This document shows positions 15,724-22,957 of a stretch of 22,957 bases of DNA, one piece after another. The notes beneath the pieces were generated by a model. It saw only the letters and a list, made by a program, of their open reading frames with translations, had not been told where the DNA came from and made no database searches. The position numbers and the translations under genes were made by a program. The stretch comes from an uncultured Oribacterium sp. (GTDB taxonomy: Bacteria > Bacillota > Clostridia > Lachnospirales > Lachnospiraceae). Each line of letters starts with the position of its first letter. The stretch's first letter is position 1. The stretch is from positions 1-22,957 of the forward strand of contig CAAGKO010000082.1 in NCBI GenBank assembly GCA_900770445.1. Reading direction: 5' to 3'.

Positions 15724-16470
15724 ATGGATTTTTACGCAAAAACCGATAGGGGACAGCGGCGACGTATGAACCAGGATTACGTCTTCGCGAGCGATCAGCC
15801 GGTGGGGGGTCTGCCGAATCTTTTCCTCCTGGCGGACGGGATGGGCGGACATAAGGCGGGGGACTATGCTTCTCGCTATACCGTCGATGAGCTCCGGAGC
15901 TACATCGCGGGGGCAGCGCAGTCGCAGCCGGAGATCCGCCTGCTGCAGGAGGGAATCCGTGATGTGAACCAGCGTCTCTATCGGATGTCACAGTTAAATC
16001 CGAATCTGAGCGGGATGGGCACGACGCTCGTAATCGCGTTTATCAATGGGCCGAATCTGACCGTCGGTAACATCGGAGATTCGCGGGCATACATCATCCA
16101 CGGGAACAGTATTCGTCAGATCACCCGGGACCACTCCTATGTCGAGGAGATGGTACGGCGTGGTCTCATGCGCCGAGGCTCGAAGGAGTATATGGACTCC
16201 CGCAATATCATCACACGGGCCGTCGGCATCGAGCCGCAGGTGGAGGCGGACTTCTTCGAAATCGAGCTTGCAGAGGGGGATTATCTCCTTCTCTGCTCGG
16301 ACGGTCTCTCCAACATGGTCGACAACGAAAGTATCCGAAACATCATACGTGAGCACAGCACGGTACAGGAAAAGGTACAGGCACTCATCGATATGGCAAA
16401 CATCAACGGCGGCAAGGACAATATCGGCATCGTCCTGACCGGCCCTTACCGAGAGGAGGCGACGATATGA
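15724..16470 (+). CDS. stp: PP2C-family serine/threonine phosphatase (Stp/PrpC)
   Basis: This Mg/Mn-dependent cytoplasmic phosphatase reverses phosphorylation by the PASTA kinase encoded next to it. It has 248 residues, a normal bacterial length. The metal-site motifs are in order: RRRMNQD ending at D18, ADGMGGH with D38, GMGTT at 98-101, NIGDSRAY near 116-123, CSDGL with D193, and GGKDNI with D232. ATG 15724 lies six bases after AGGTGA and is preferred; ATG 15721, three bases away, would add one Met. The stop overlaps the prkC start as ATGA, so the pair is translated together, which matches their antagonistic roles. Confidence 0.95.
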   Translation: MDFYAKTDRGQRRRMNQDYVFASDQPVGGLPNLFLLADGMGGHKAGDYASRYTVDELRSYIAGAAQSQPEIRLLQEGIRDVNQRLYRMSQLNPNLSGMGTTLVIAFINGPNLTVGNIGDSRAYIIHGNSIRQITRDHSYVEEMVRRGLMRRGSKEYMDSRNIITRAVGIEPQVEADFFEIELAEGDYLLLCSDGLSNMVDNESIRNIIREHSTVQEKVQALIDMANINGGKDNIGIVLTGPYREEATI

Positions 16471-18620
16471 TGCTGGAGCAGGGACAGGTGCTCGACGAAC
16501 GTTATGAGATCGATACGCTGATCGGACAGGGCGGCATGAGCTATGTTTATCGTGCGAACGATCGGAAGATGGGCCGTGTGGTCGCGATCAAGGTGCTGAA
16601 GGAGGAGTACTGCGAGGATGAGGATTTCATCCGGAAGTTTCAGAATGAGGCCCAGGCGGCGGCGAAGCTGAATCATCCGAACATCGTCGCGGTCTACGAT
16701 ATCGTCGATAATCCGGAGACGAAGCTGCACTATATCGTGATGGAGCTCGTCGAGGGCATCACACTGAAAAACTATATCAAGCGTGCGGGACGCATGGACT
16801 CGCAGGAGACCATCGCCATCGCGCTGCAGGCGGCGGCCGGCATCGAGCTCGCGCATAAGATGGGCATCGTGCACCGGGACATCAAGCCGCAGAACATCAT
16901 CGTCGACAGTGAGGGAAATGTGAAGGTGGCGGACTTCGGCATCGCGCGTGCCGCGACGCAGCAGACGGTCAATGCTACCGTCATGGGCTCCGTCCACTAT
17001 ATTTCGCCGGAACAGGCCCGCTCGGGGCAGTCGGATGAGCGTTCGGATATCTACAGCTTCGGCTGTACGATGTACGAGATGCTGACCGGTGAAGTGCCAT
17101 ATGATGGCGACACCTCGGTGTCCGTCGTCTTCGCACATCTCGAAAATCCGATCCCGCATGTGAAGGCGCTGGTACCGGATGTGTACCCGGCCCTCGATAT
17201 GGCGGTGTACAAATGCATGCAGAAGAAGGGGAAACTCCGCTACCAGCACATCGGTGAGCTGATGGAGGACCTTCGGAAGGCACTGAAGGATCCGAGTGGT
17301 TCCTTCATGTCCGGTGAGATGCCGGAGGATCTCAGTGAGACCAGGGTGCTGTCCCCGCGGGAGCTCGATCAGCTGAAGCATCGGCAGAAGCTTCGGAAGA
17401 AGCTCGCACATCTCGATGATGCGGATGCACTTCCGATCGATGATCCGGAAGAAGATGAAACCAGCTTTCACATGACGAAGATGTACCGTGTGATCGCGGG
17501 TGTCTGCATCCTGCTGATCATCGTGCTGGTACTGATCATCGGCCGCAATATGTTCTCCTTCTTCCGGGACAGCCGGACGGCGCTGGAAACGAGTCAGCCG
17601 ATCGAGGCCTCCACCGAATCGACGGAGGCGGCGACGATCAATATCACGATCTCCGCGCTCGATAGTCTGCTTCCGAACATCCTCGGAAAGACCGTGGCGG
17701 AGGCGGAGGACTATCTCGGCGCCTACAATATCCATCTTCGGACTGCAAAGGAAAACTTCTCGGATCAGTATCCGACGGAGGGCACGATCATCGCCTACCA
17801 GAAGGAGAAGATCCAGAGCGGCAGCACCCTCGACGTGAGCGTGTCGAAGGGGGCGGAGACCATCCGCTTCTATGATCCGGCGACGCCGGAGAAGCTGGAC
17901 GCGCTGCATGCCGTGAAGTGCGACACCCTGGTCGAGGCGCTGGAAAAACGAAAAATCAATTATAAGATCCAGGACGCATTCTCCGAGACGGTGCCGCTGG
18001 GTTATGTCATCAGCACGAACAAGCCGGATACCAGCGGTACGTCGATGCTCATCATCACACGCTCCGCGGGATCCGCAGGTGAGAATGGCATGGCGCTGGT
18101 GCCGGAGCTGCGTACGCTGAGCGAGGAGGATGCGCTGACCGCCCTGGAAAATGCAGGACTCACACTCGATGGTATCGATTATGTGCCGGATGAGCATGAG
18201 GAGAAAACCGTCATCGACCAGAGCCTGACACCGGGTACGGTGGTCCTGAAGGGAACGACGATCTCACTGACGGTTTCATCCGGTTCCGACGGGGAGACGA
18301 GCCAGAAGAGTACGGTGGCCGACAGCCAGGGGGCATGGTACGGTTCGATCAATACGGCGGTGAAGATCGGTGGCGAAACCAGTCCGGCGGCGGATACCAG
18401 GCGGATCATCCTGATCCGTCTCTGTCAGGAAATCGATGGTGCGGAGCGCTATACGACACTGCAGGAGGCACGCAGCTATGAAGCCGGCACCGAGCTTCAG
18501 GTCGTGATCCCGAACATCCGGGGTGCAGCAGGCATCGGAAAGGGCACCGTCGAAATCGTCGATGCGTCGAACGATACCGTCATCGCATCCTATAGCGTGA
18601 ATTTCGCACCACGGTCCTAG
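16467..18620 (+). CDS. prkC: PASTA-domain serine/threonine protein kinase (PrkC/StkP type)
   Basis: This membrane kinase links extracellular muropeptide or lipid II sensing to phosphorylation of division, wall and translation proteins. The kinase domain (about 10-272) has Gly loop GQGGMSYVY, K42, E61, HRDIKPQN at 136-143 and DFG at 156-158. The activation segment is rich in Thr and ends in SPEQ. A charged juxtamembrane stretch follows, then one membrane segment (342-359). Outside lie a clear PASTA domain (about 402-461), a weaker PASTA-like region (about 470-533), another clear PASTA (about 544-605), and a C-terminal beta-rich segment (about 620-717) that I do not recognise. It has 717 residues. 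A strong AGGAGG lies seven bases before ATG 16467. The stp-prkC-rsgA order is typical of Firmicutes. Confidence 0.95.
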   Translation: MMLEQGQVLDERYEIDTLIGQGGMSYVYRANDRKMGRVVAIKVLKEEYCEDEDFIRKFQNEAQAAAKLNHPNIVAVYDIVDNPETKLHYIVMELVEGITLKNYIKRAGRMDSQETIAIALQAAAGIELAHKMGIVHRDIKPQNIIVDSEGNVKVADFGIARAATQQTVNATVMGSVHYISPEQARSGQSDERSDIYSFGCTMYEMLTGEVPYDGDTSVSVVFAHLENPIPHVKALVPDVYPALDMAVYKCMQKKGKLRYQHIGELMEDLRKALKDPSGSFMSGEMPEDLSETRVLSPRELDQLKHRQKLRKKLAHLDDADALPIDDPEEDETSFHMTKMYRVIAGVCILLIIVLVLIIGRNMFSFFRDSRTALETSQPIEASTESTEAATINITISALDSLLPNILGKTVAEAEDYLGAYNIHLRTAKENFSDQYPTEGTIIAYQKEKIQSGSTLDVSVSKGAETIRFYDPATPEKLDALHAVKCDTLVEALEKRKINYKIQDAFSETVPLGYVISTNKPDTSGTSMLIITRSAGSAGENGMALVPELRTLSEEDALTALENAGLTLDGIDYVPDEHEEKTVIDQSLTPGTVVLKGTTISLTVSSGSDGETSQKSTVADSQGAWYGSINTAVKIGGETSPAADTRRIILIRLCQEIDGAERYTTLQEARSYEAGTELQVVIPNIRGAAGIGKGTVEIVDASNDTVIASYSVNFAPRS

Positions 18621-18631
18621 AGAGGTAATGC

Positions 18632-19618
18632 ATGGTTTTAAAAGGTAAAATTTACAAGGGTATCGGTGGCTTCTACTATGTCCATACCCCGGAGGGCGAC
18701 TATGAGTGTCGCGCGAAGGGCATCTTCCGGAATCGGAACGAGAAGCCGCTCGTCGGCGATGATGCGGAGATCGAACCGGTACAGGATTCGGAGAAGGAGC
18801 ATGAGGGCTCCGTCATTCGCATCCTGCCACGAAAAAATCAGCTGATCCGGCCGGCGGTCGCGAACGTCGACCAGGCGGTCGTCATCTTCGCACTTCGGCA
18901 TCCGGATCCGAATCTGAACCTGCTCGACCGCTTCCTCATCCATATGGAGCAGCGGGAGATCCCGGTGGTGATCTTCTTTAACAAGGTCGATCTCGTGCAG
19001 CCAGGCGACGAACCGGCAGAGGAAGAAGCGACGATGCCGGAGGATCGCGATGCCTGGAAGAAGAAAAAGTCACGGGTGAAAACCATTCCGGAGATCCATG
19101 CGGAGCATCCGGAGATGATTCCGGAGATCTATCGGCAGGCGGGGTATCGGGTACTGGAAATCAGCACCCGGAATGAAGACTGTCTGCCGAAGATCATGGA
19201 GGTACTGCGCGGAAAGACCACGGTTCTTTCCGGACCGAGTGGTGTCGGCAAGTCCTCGCTCACAAACCTCATCCATCCGGCGGCAAATATGGAAACCGGT
19301 GAGCTCAGTAAGAAAATCGAGCGAGGGAAGAACACGACCCGTCACTCGGAATTCTTTTACATCGATGACGAGACCTATGTGCTCGATACACCGGGCTTCA
19401 CCTCGCTCTATGTGACGGACATCGAGCCGGAGCGGCTGATGTACTATTTCCCGGAGTTTGAGGACTACCGGAGTGCGTGCCGCTTCAATACCTGCGTGCA
19501 CATCGGTGAGAAGAACTGTGCGGTGAAGCGTGCGGTCGAAGAAGGAAAGATCGCACGTGAACGCTATGAAAGCTATGTCATGCTCTATCAGGAGCTGAAG
19601 GAGCAGAAGCGGTACTGA
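18632..19618 (+). CDS. rsgA: Ribosome small-subunit-dependent GTPase A
   Basis: This circularly permuted GTPase binds the 30S subunit and helps its late maturation. The OB-fold N-terminus (about 1-70) is followed by G4 NKVD at 117-120 and G1 GPSGVGKSS at 201-209. The switch region RGKNTTRH follows, then G3 DTPG at 252-255, in the order diagnostic of the family. The C-terminal zinc site has C283, C288, H290 and C296. The 328 residues include a charged insert of about 35 residues after G4 (about 124-160, EEEA...KKKKSR), not usual in the family. The start is just after AGAGGTAA, 11 bases after the prkC stop, so it is probably cotranscribed. PrkC phosphorylation of RsgA is reported in B. subtilis; the sequence here does not show it. 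Confidence 0.95.
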   Translation: MVLKGKIYKGIGGFYYVHTPEGDYECRAKGIFRNRNEKPLVGDDAEIEPVQDSEKEHEGSVIRILPRKNQLIRPAVANVDQAVVIFALRHPDPNLNLLDRFLIHMEQREIPVVIFFNKVDLVQPGDEPAEEEATMPEDRDAWKKKKSRVKTIPEIHAEHPEMIPEIYRQAGYRVLEISTRNEDCLPKIMEVLRGKTTVLSGPSGVGKSSLTNLIHPAANMETGELSKKIERGKNTTRHSEFFYIDDETYVLDTPGFTSLYVTDIEPERLMYYFPEFEDYRSACRFNTCVHIGEKNCAVKRAVEEGKIARERYESYVMLYQELKEQKRY

Positions 19619-19645
19619 TCACGGGACCGGCGCATGCCACAGACC

Positions 19646-19675
19646 GCTCATGGATGTATGAGCTATGATTTTTTT
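19646..19675 (+). terminator. Probable intrinsic terminator after rsgA
   Basis: GCTCAT-GGATGT-ATGAGC (19646-19663) is a perfect 6-bp stem. It is followed, after five bases, by T7 at 19669-19675. The stem is short and only half GC, so termination may be partial. Confidence 0.55.
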
Positions 19676-19686
19676 GAAGATAAAGA

Positions 19687-19702
19687 GCCGTCTCAAGACG
19701 GC
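19687..19702. promoter_or_regulatory. Perfect hairpin touching the rpe ribosome binding site
   Basis: GCCGTC-TCAA-GACGGC (a seventh T-A pair is possible) ends at the base before AGAGGAG (19703-19709). It could affect ribosome access or be a protein-binding palindrome. Confidence 0.5.
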
Positions 19703-19718
19703 AGAGGAGAATACTACT

Positions 19719-20381
19719 ATGAATTATGATCTGTCCCCATCGATTTTATCCGCTGATTTCGGAACCCTGCGTGAGGATCTCCGTGTACTCGAGGAGGCGG
19801 GCACGAAGTACCTGCACTTCGATATGATGGATGGTGATTTCGTGCCGAATATTTCCTTCGGAATGCCGGTCATCCAGTCGGTACGTAAGGATAACCACTG
19901 CTTCTTCGATGTCCATATGATGGTCTCCGAGCCTGGCCGCTATATCGACGCGGTGGCGGATGCCGGCGCCGATGGCATCACGGTCCATCAGGAGGCATGC
20001 CGACATTTAGACCGTACCATCCAGCAGATTAAGGAGCATGGTCTCAAGGCCGGTGTGGCCTTGAATCCGGCGACCCCGATCAGCACCCTGGACTGCGTCC
20101 TCCCGATGCTGGACCTCGTACTCATCATGTCGGTCAACCCGGGCTTCGGTGGTCAGAAGCTGATCCCTTATACGATCGAGAAGATCCGTGCCCTCCGGAA
20201 GCAGACGGACGCACTCGGCCTCGAGCTGAACATAGGTATCGATGGTGGTGTCACCCTCGATAACGTGCAGGAGATCAAGGATGCCGGTGCGAACTTCTTC
20301 ATCGCCGGCTCTGCAGTGTTTAAGCCGCGTGAGCGTATGGCAGAGAATGTAAAGGCATTTAACGCTATCCTGCAGGCATAA
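19719..20381 (+). CDS. rpe: Ribulose-phosphate 3-epimerase
   Basis: This TIM-barrel enzyme interconverts ribulose 5-phosphate and xylulose 5-phosphate in the pentose phosphate pathway. It has 220 residues. The N-terminal signature is SPSILSADF. Metal and catalytic residues are in HFDMMDGDFVPN (H33, D35, D38), DVHMM (H66) and GIDGGV (D175), with the phosphate loop SVNPGFGGQ at 138-146 and IAGSAVF near the end. The start is ATG 19719, behind AGAGGAG. An upstream in-frame ATG at 19665 would add an untypical tail overlapping the terminator and hairpin. rpe after rsgA is a conserved Firmicute order. The stop TAA overlaps the ribosome binding site of the next gene. Confidence 0.96.
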   Translation: MNYDLSPSILSADFGTLREDLRVLEEAGTKYLHFDMMDGDFVPNISFGMPVIQSVRKDNHCFFDVHMMVSEPGRYIDAVADAGADGITVHQEACRHLDRTIQQIKEHGLKAGVALNPATPISTLDCVLPMLDLVLIMSVNPGFGGQKLIPYTIEKIRALRKQTDALGLELNIGIDGGVTLDNVQEIKDAGANFFIAGSAVFKPRERMAENVKAFNAILQA

Positions 20382-20392
20382 AGGAGTCCTTC

Positions 20393-21277
20393 GTGTTAAA
20401 GAAACTTGCACTCATCAATGATTTATGCAGTGTCGGACGCTGCTCGCTCTCCATCCAGATTCCGGTCGCCTCGGCGCTCGGGCTCACCGCCTGCCCGATT
20501 CCGACCGCGGTGCTCAGCAACCATACTGCCTTCCCGCACGTATCCAGTACAGGCCTCGGGGCGGTGATGGAAGAGCGGCTCGAGACATTGAGCGAAAATG
20601 ACATCCACTTCGATGGCATCCTGATCGGCTACCTCGGTGACTGTACGGATCTTCGGGCCATCGAGGCGTATCTCGAAGCGGAGAAAAAGCGGAACCCGGC
20701 GCTTCGGATATTTCTCGACCCGGCGATGGCAGATCATGGCCGTCTGTATCGCGGGATGACGGAGGAGCACATCGAGGCGATGCGGGCCCTCTGCCGGAAG
20801 GCCGATCTCATCTGTCCGAACCTGACGGAAGCAGCCTTCCTCGCCGACTTCGATTATGCGGGGCTGAAGGAGACGCTCGACCGCTGTACGAGCGATGCGA
20901 CACGCGGGATGGTGATGGCTGCCCTGCTTTCGGAGCTTCATCACCTGTCATCCGGACAGATCATCGTGACCGGCGTCGAGGCCTATGCGGAGACGGCGGA
21001 GGATGCAGCCACTGCTCCGGAAGCGCTGATCAATGTCGTCTCGGAGGAGGACGGCGATCTCCGTTTCATCGAGCATGCCCGTACCGGCGATGCCCGCCCG
21101 GGTACCGGCGATCTCTTCAGTGCCATCGTCGCGAGCCTCTGTCTCCGCGGCGAGACACTCGAAAATGCTACCCGCCGGGCTGCCGACTTCGTCGCGCTCT
21201 GCATCCGACACAGCGAGGAGGAGCAGGTCCCGATCGTTTACGGCGTACAGTTCGAGGATATACTCACGGCGCTGTAG
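20393..21277 (+). CDS. Pyridoxal/pyridoxamine kinase (PdxY-like)
   Basis: This ribokinase-superfamily enzyme phosphorylates pyridoxal, pyridoxine or pyridoxamine with ATP in the vitamin B6 salvage pathway. It has 294 residues. The N-terminal substrate-binding motif INDLCSVGRCSLS corresponds to the HDLSGIGR-type motif of the family. The substrate region VLSNHTAFP follows, and the anion-hole/catalytic motif GTGDLF begins at 237 with base D240. The start is GTG 20393, behind AAGGAG at 20381-20386, which overlaps the rpe stop, so rpe and this gene are tightly linked. Substrate preference among B6 vitamers cannot be read from sequence. I avoid a firm symbol because pdxK and pdxY-like names are mixed in this group. 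Confidence 0.85.
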   Translation: MLKKLALINDLCSVGRCSLSIQIPVASALGLTACPIPTAVLSNHTAFPHVSSTGLGAVMEERLETLSENDIHFDGILIGYLGDCTDLRAIEAYLEAEKKRNPALRIFLDPAMADHGRLYRGMTEEHIEAMRALCRKADLICPNLTEAAFLADFDYAGLKETLDRCTSDATRGMVMAALLSELHHLSSGQIIVTGVEAYAETAEDAATAPEALINVVSEEDGDLRFIEHARTGDARPGTGDLFSAIVASLCLRGETLENATRRAADFVALCIRHSEEEQVPIVYGVQFEDILTAL

Positions 21278-21279
21278 CT

Positions 21280-21312
21280 GACCGGACGGGGCCCGTCCGT
21301 CAACTATGACGG
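21280..21312. terminator. Two overlapping hairpins after the pyridoxal kinase gene
   Basis: Hairpin A (21280-21301) pairs GGACGG with CCGTCC plus GAC with GTC around one bulged base. Hairpin B (21297-21312) is CCGTCA-ACTA-TGACGG. They share 21297-21301, so only one can form at a time. There is no U-tract. They lie upstream of the serS promoter and so belong to the 3' end of the rpe-kinase transcript. Confidence 0.45.
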
Positions 21313-21318
21313 AATGAC

Positions 21319-21347
21319 TTGAAAACAGACGTAAATCAAGCTATAGT
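21319..21347 (+). promoter_or_regulatory. Sigma-A promoter for serS
   Basis: TTGAAA (21319-21324), a 17-base spacer and TATAGT (21342-21347) make the best promoter in the window. The expected transcript start near 21354 leaves a leader of about 44 bases, too short for a T-box. Confidence 0.8.
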
Positions 21348-21397
21348 TAATGGTGCGTTTAACGCCAGAAAGATTTCGCAGAAGGGGAGAGGATCCT

Positions 21398-22717
21398 ATG
21401 TTAGATATTAAATTTGTCAGAGAAAATCCGGAGCTTGTCAAGGAAAACATCAAGAAAAAGTTTCAGGATGAGAAGCTTCCGTTAGTCGATGAGGTCATCA
21501 AGTACGATCTCGAGGCGAGAAAGTGCCAGCAGGAGGCGGATGAGCTTCGTGCGAAGAAGAACTCGGTGTCGAAGCAGATCGGTGCGCTGATGGCGCAGGG
21601 TAAGAAGGCGGAGGCTGAAGAGGTGAAGGCCGAGGTCGGTGCATTCACTGCACATCTCAAGGAGCTCGAGGAGCAGGAGCCGAAGCTTCAGGCGGAGGTG
21701 ACGAAGCGCATGATGATCATCCCGAACATGATCGATGCGTCCGTTCCGATCGGTCCGGATGATTCCCATAACGTCGAGAACGAGCGCTTCGGTGAGCCGG
21801 TCGTTCCGGAGTTCGAGGTTCCATATCATACCGACATCATGGAGTCTTTCGGCGGTATCGATCTCGATGCAGCCGCCCGTGTGGCAGGTAACGGTTTCTA
21901 CTATCTGATCGGTGACATCGCGAGACTGCACTCTGCGGTACTCAGCTATGCGCGTGATTTCATGATCAATCGTGGCTTCACCTATGTGATTCCACCATAT
22001 ATGATTCGTTCCAAGGTCGTGGATGGTGTTATGTCCTTCGCAGAGATGGATGCCATGATGTATAAGATCGAGGGCGAGGACCTCTACCTCATCGGTACCT
22101 CCGAGCACTCGATGATCGGTCGTTTCATCGATGAGATCCTGCCGGCAGATACCCTTCCGCTTACCCTTACTTCCTATTCTCCTTGCTTCCGTAAGGAGAA
22201 GGGTGCACACGGTATCGAGGAGAGAGGCGTTTACCGTATCCACCAGTTCGAGAAGCAGGAGATGATCGTCGTCTGTGAGCCGGAGGATGCCATGGACTGG
22301 TACGAGAAGCTCTGGAAGAACACCGTTGATTTCTTCCGTTCGATGGAAATCCCGGTCAGAACACTGGAGTGCTGCTCCGGTGATCTCGCAGATCTCAAAG
22401 TGAAATCCTGCGATGTCGAGGCATGGTCACCACGTCAGAAGAAGTACTTCGAGGTCGGTTCCTGCTCGAACCTCGGTGATGCACAGGCGAGACGTCTGCA
22501 CATCCGTATCAAGGGTAAGGATGGTAAGATCCATCTCGCAAACACTCTGAACAACACCTGTGTTGCACCACCTCGTATGCTGATCGCGTTCCTCGAGAAC
22601 CGTCTGCAGGCCGATGGCAGCATCACCATCCCGGAGGTGCTTCAGCCATACATGGGTGGCACCAAGGTGCTCACCCCGAAGTGGAACTCCATCGAAGGCA
22701 AGCCGGCAAACGCTTGA
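21398..22717 (+). CDS. serS: Seryl-tRNA synthetase
   Basis: This class II synthetase charges tRNA-Ser, and also tRNA-Sec where present. It has 439 residues. The N-terminal long coiled-coil arm (about 30-105) contacts the tRNA-Ser variable arm. Motif 2 runs from FRKEKGAHG (R265) to RIHQFEK. Motif 3 reads NNTCVAPPRMLIAFLENR from N385, with the conserved Arg at R393. Motif 3 differs from the classical GSGLAV(G/P)R form, as in some clostridial SerRS. ATG 21398 sits behind GGGGAGAGG; an in-frame ATG at 21350 falls on the predicted transcript start and is rejected. Unlike its neighbours it uses AGA for Arg and CCA/CCT for Pro repeatedly. It has its own promoter and terminator, so it is a single-gene unit. 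Confidence 0.96.
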   Translation: MLDIKFVRENPELVKENIKKKFQDEKLPLVDEVIKYDLEARKCQQEADELRAKKNSVSKQIGALMAQGKKAEAEEVKAEVGAFTAHLKELEEQEPKLQAEVTKRMMIIPNMIDASVPIGPDDSHNVENERFGEPVVPEFEVPYHTDIMESFGGIDLDAAARVAGNGFYYLIGDIARLHSAVLSYARDFMINRGFTYVIPPYMIRSKVVDGVMSFAEMDAMMYKIEGEDLYLIGTSEHSMIGRFIDEILPADTLPLTLTSYSPCFRKEKGAHGIEERGVYRIHQFEKQEMIVVCEPEDAMDWYEKLWKNTVDFFRSMEIPVRTLECCSGDLADLKVKSCDVEAWSPRQKKYFEVGSCSNLGDAQARRLHIRIKGKDGKIHLANTLNNTCVAPPRMLIAFLENRLQADGSITIPEVLQPYMGGTKVLTPKWNSIEGKPANA

Positions 22718-22725
22718 TGATCGAA

Positions 22726-22752
22726 GACCTGTGCTGTGGCACAGGCCTTTTT
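22726..22752 (+). terminator. Intrinsic terminator of serS
   Basis: CCTGTGC-TGTG-GCACAGG (22728-22745) is a perfect 7-bp stem, extendable by two pairs across one mismatch. It is followed by CC and T5 (22748-22752). Confidence 0.88.
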
Positions 22753-22760
22753 CTATATAG

Positions 22761-22957
22761 TTCGGCAGTGGCCGCGGAGGGGTGGCAATGGAGGCACAGT
22801 ACTACGAGGCCGGTGAACTCTAAGCCGGGAACCCTAAGCGGCACTAGGCCCTCTGCAATCACTGAGTTTTCTTTATGAAAACTCAGCGTTGCAGAGGGTG
22901 CTAAGGAAAAATTCCTCCAAGTGCCGCTAAGGGGACCCGGCTTGATTTCACACGGCC
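22761..22957. repeat. Left part and core of the large palindromic repeat (copy B, truncated by window end)
   Basis: Nested stems are visible. The outer arm 22761-22809 is complementary to copy A's far arm (about 93-138). GCCGGG...GCGGCAC 22824-22844 pairs with GTGCCGCT...CCCGGC 22921-22941 at 18 of 21 positions. CCCTCTGCAA 22849-22858 pairs with TTGCAGAGGG 22889-22898. TGAGTTTTC 22863-22871 pairs with GAAAACTCA 22877-22885. A side hairpin AGGAA-AAA-TTCCT spans 22904-22916. The word CTAAG recurs at four places in the stems and junctions. There is no coding potential. The estimated full length is about 240 bp, and the function is unknown. Confidence 0.88.

Noticed and set aside
16446..18197. 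583-codon open frame on the - strand opposite prkC
   Set aside because: Same cause: antisense of a G/C-ending codon frame, with no ribosome binding site and no recognisable domain.
19665..19718. Upstream start of rpe at 19665
   Set aside because: It would place the N-terminus over a T7 tract and a hairpin, without a ribosome binding site. The family starts at MNYDLSPSILSADF.
21278..21397. T-box leader for serS
   Set aside because: The promoter at 21319-21347 leaves only about 44 transcribed bases. No specifier stem or T-box sequence is visible.
22761..22957. Palindromic repeat as an integron attC site or CRISPR array
   Set aside because: There is no integrase core-site pattern and no regularly spaced unit repeats with spacers. 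It is a single nested palindrome with copies far apart.

Overview
This window is a housekeeping block from a GC-rich member of the Clostridia, most likely Lachnospiraceae. I infer this from gene order and protein style; no rRNA is present to prove it. All sixteen genes I can support lie on the + strand. Codons are strongly G/C-ending (CCG, CTC, ATC, CGx for Arg), while AGA/AGG, TTA, ATA and TCA are scarce. That bias also explains the long antisense open frames, which I reject. No tRNA, rRNA, CRISPR array, transposase or phage gene is visible.

Layout: 1-138 is the right part of a large palindromic repeat. 255-3446 is the DNA translocase ftsK/spoIIIE, with its own promoter. 3612-5279 is fhs (formate-tetrahydrofolate ligase), followed by a 25-bp perfect hairpin. 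5389-8343 is a murE-murF pair for peptidoglycan precursor synthesis, away from any other division/cell-wall genes. 8343-12021 is priA-def-fmt (replication restart, deformylation, initiator-tRNA formylation). 12150-12863 is a YugP-type membrane zinc peptidase. 12992-19618 is rsmB-rlmN-stp-prkC-rsgA: rRNA methylation, a PP2C phosphatase with its PASTA kinase, and a ribosome-assembly GTPase. 19719-21277 is rpe-pdxK. 21398-22717 is serS, with a clear promoter and intrinsic terminator. 22761-22957 is the left part of a second copy of the palindromic repeat.

Functional links: Fhs, Fmt and Def form a possible one-carbon loop, because Def releases formate, Fhs captures it as 10-formyl-THF and Fmt uses that to formylate Met-tRNA. 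Stp and PrkC are an antagonistic phosphatase/kinase pair that in Firmicutes senses cell-wall fragments, and RsgA beside them is a commonly conserved neighbour. RsmB, RlmN and RsgA all act on the ribosome. MurE and MurF act in succession.

The most unusual signal is outside the genes. It is a roughly 240-bp imperfect palindrome with branched internal hairpins. One copy is cut by each end of the window, the copies are in direct orientation, and a diverged single arm of the same family forms the leader of fmt. The two large copies differ in sequence at an internal hairpin yet both still form one. Other points of interest are a PriA lacking the winged-helix segment, an extended -10 promoter embedded in rare codons at the end of priA, a repeat-built basic extension on RsmB, and a MurE whose specificity motif reads DNSR instead of DNPR. 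The gap 15574-15720 holds nothing I can name; no non-coding stretch exceeds 300 bases.
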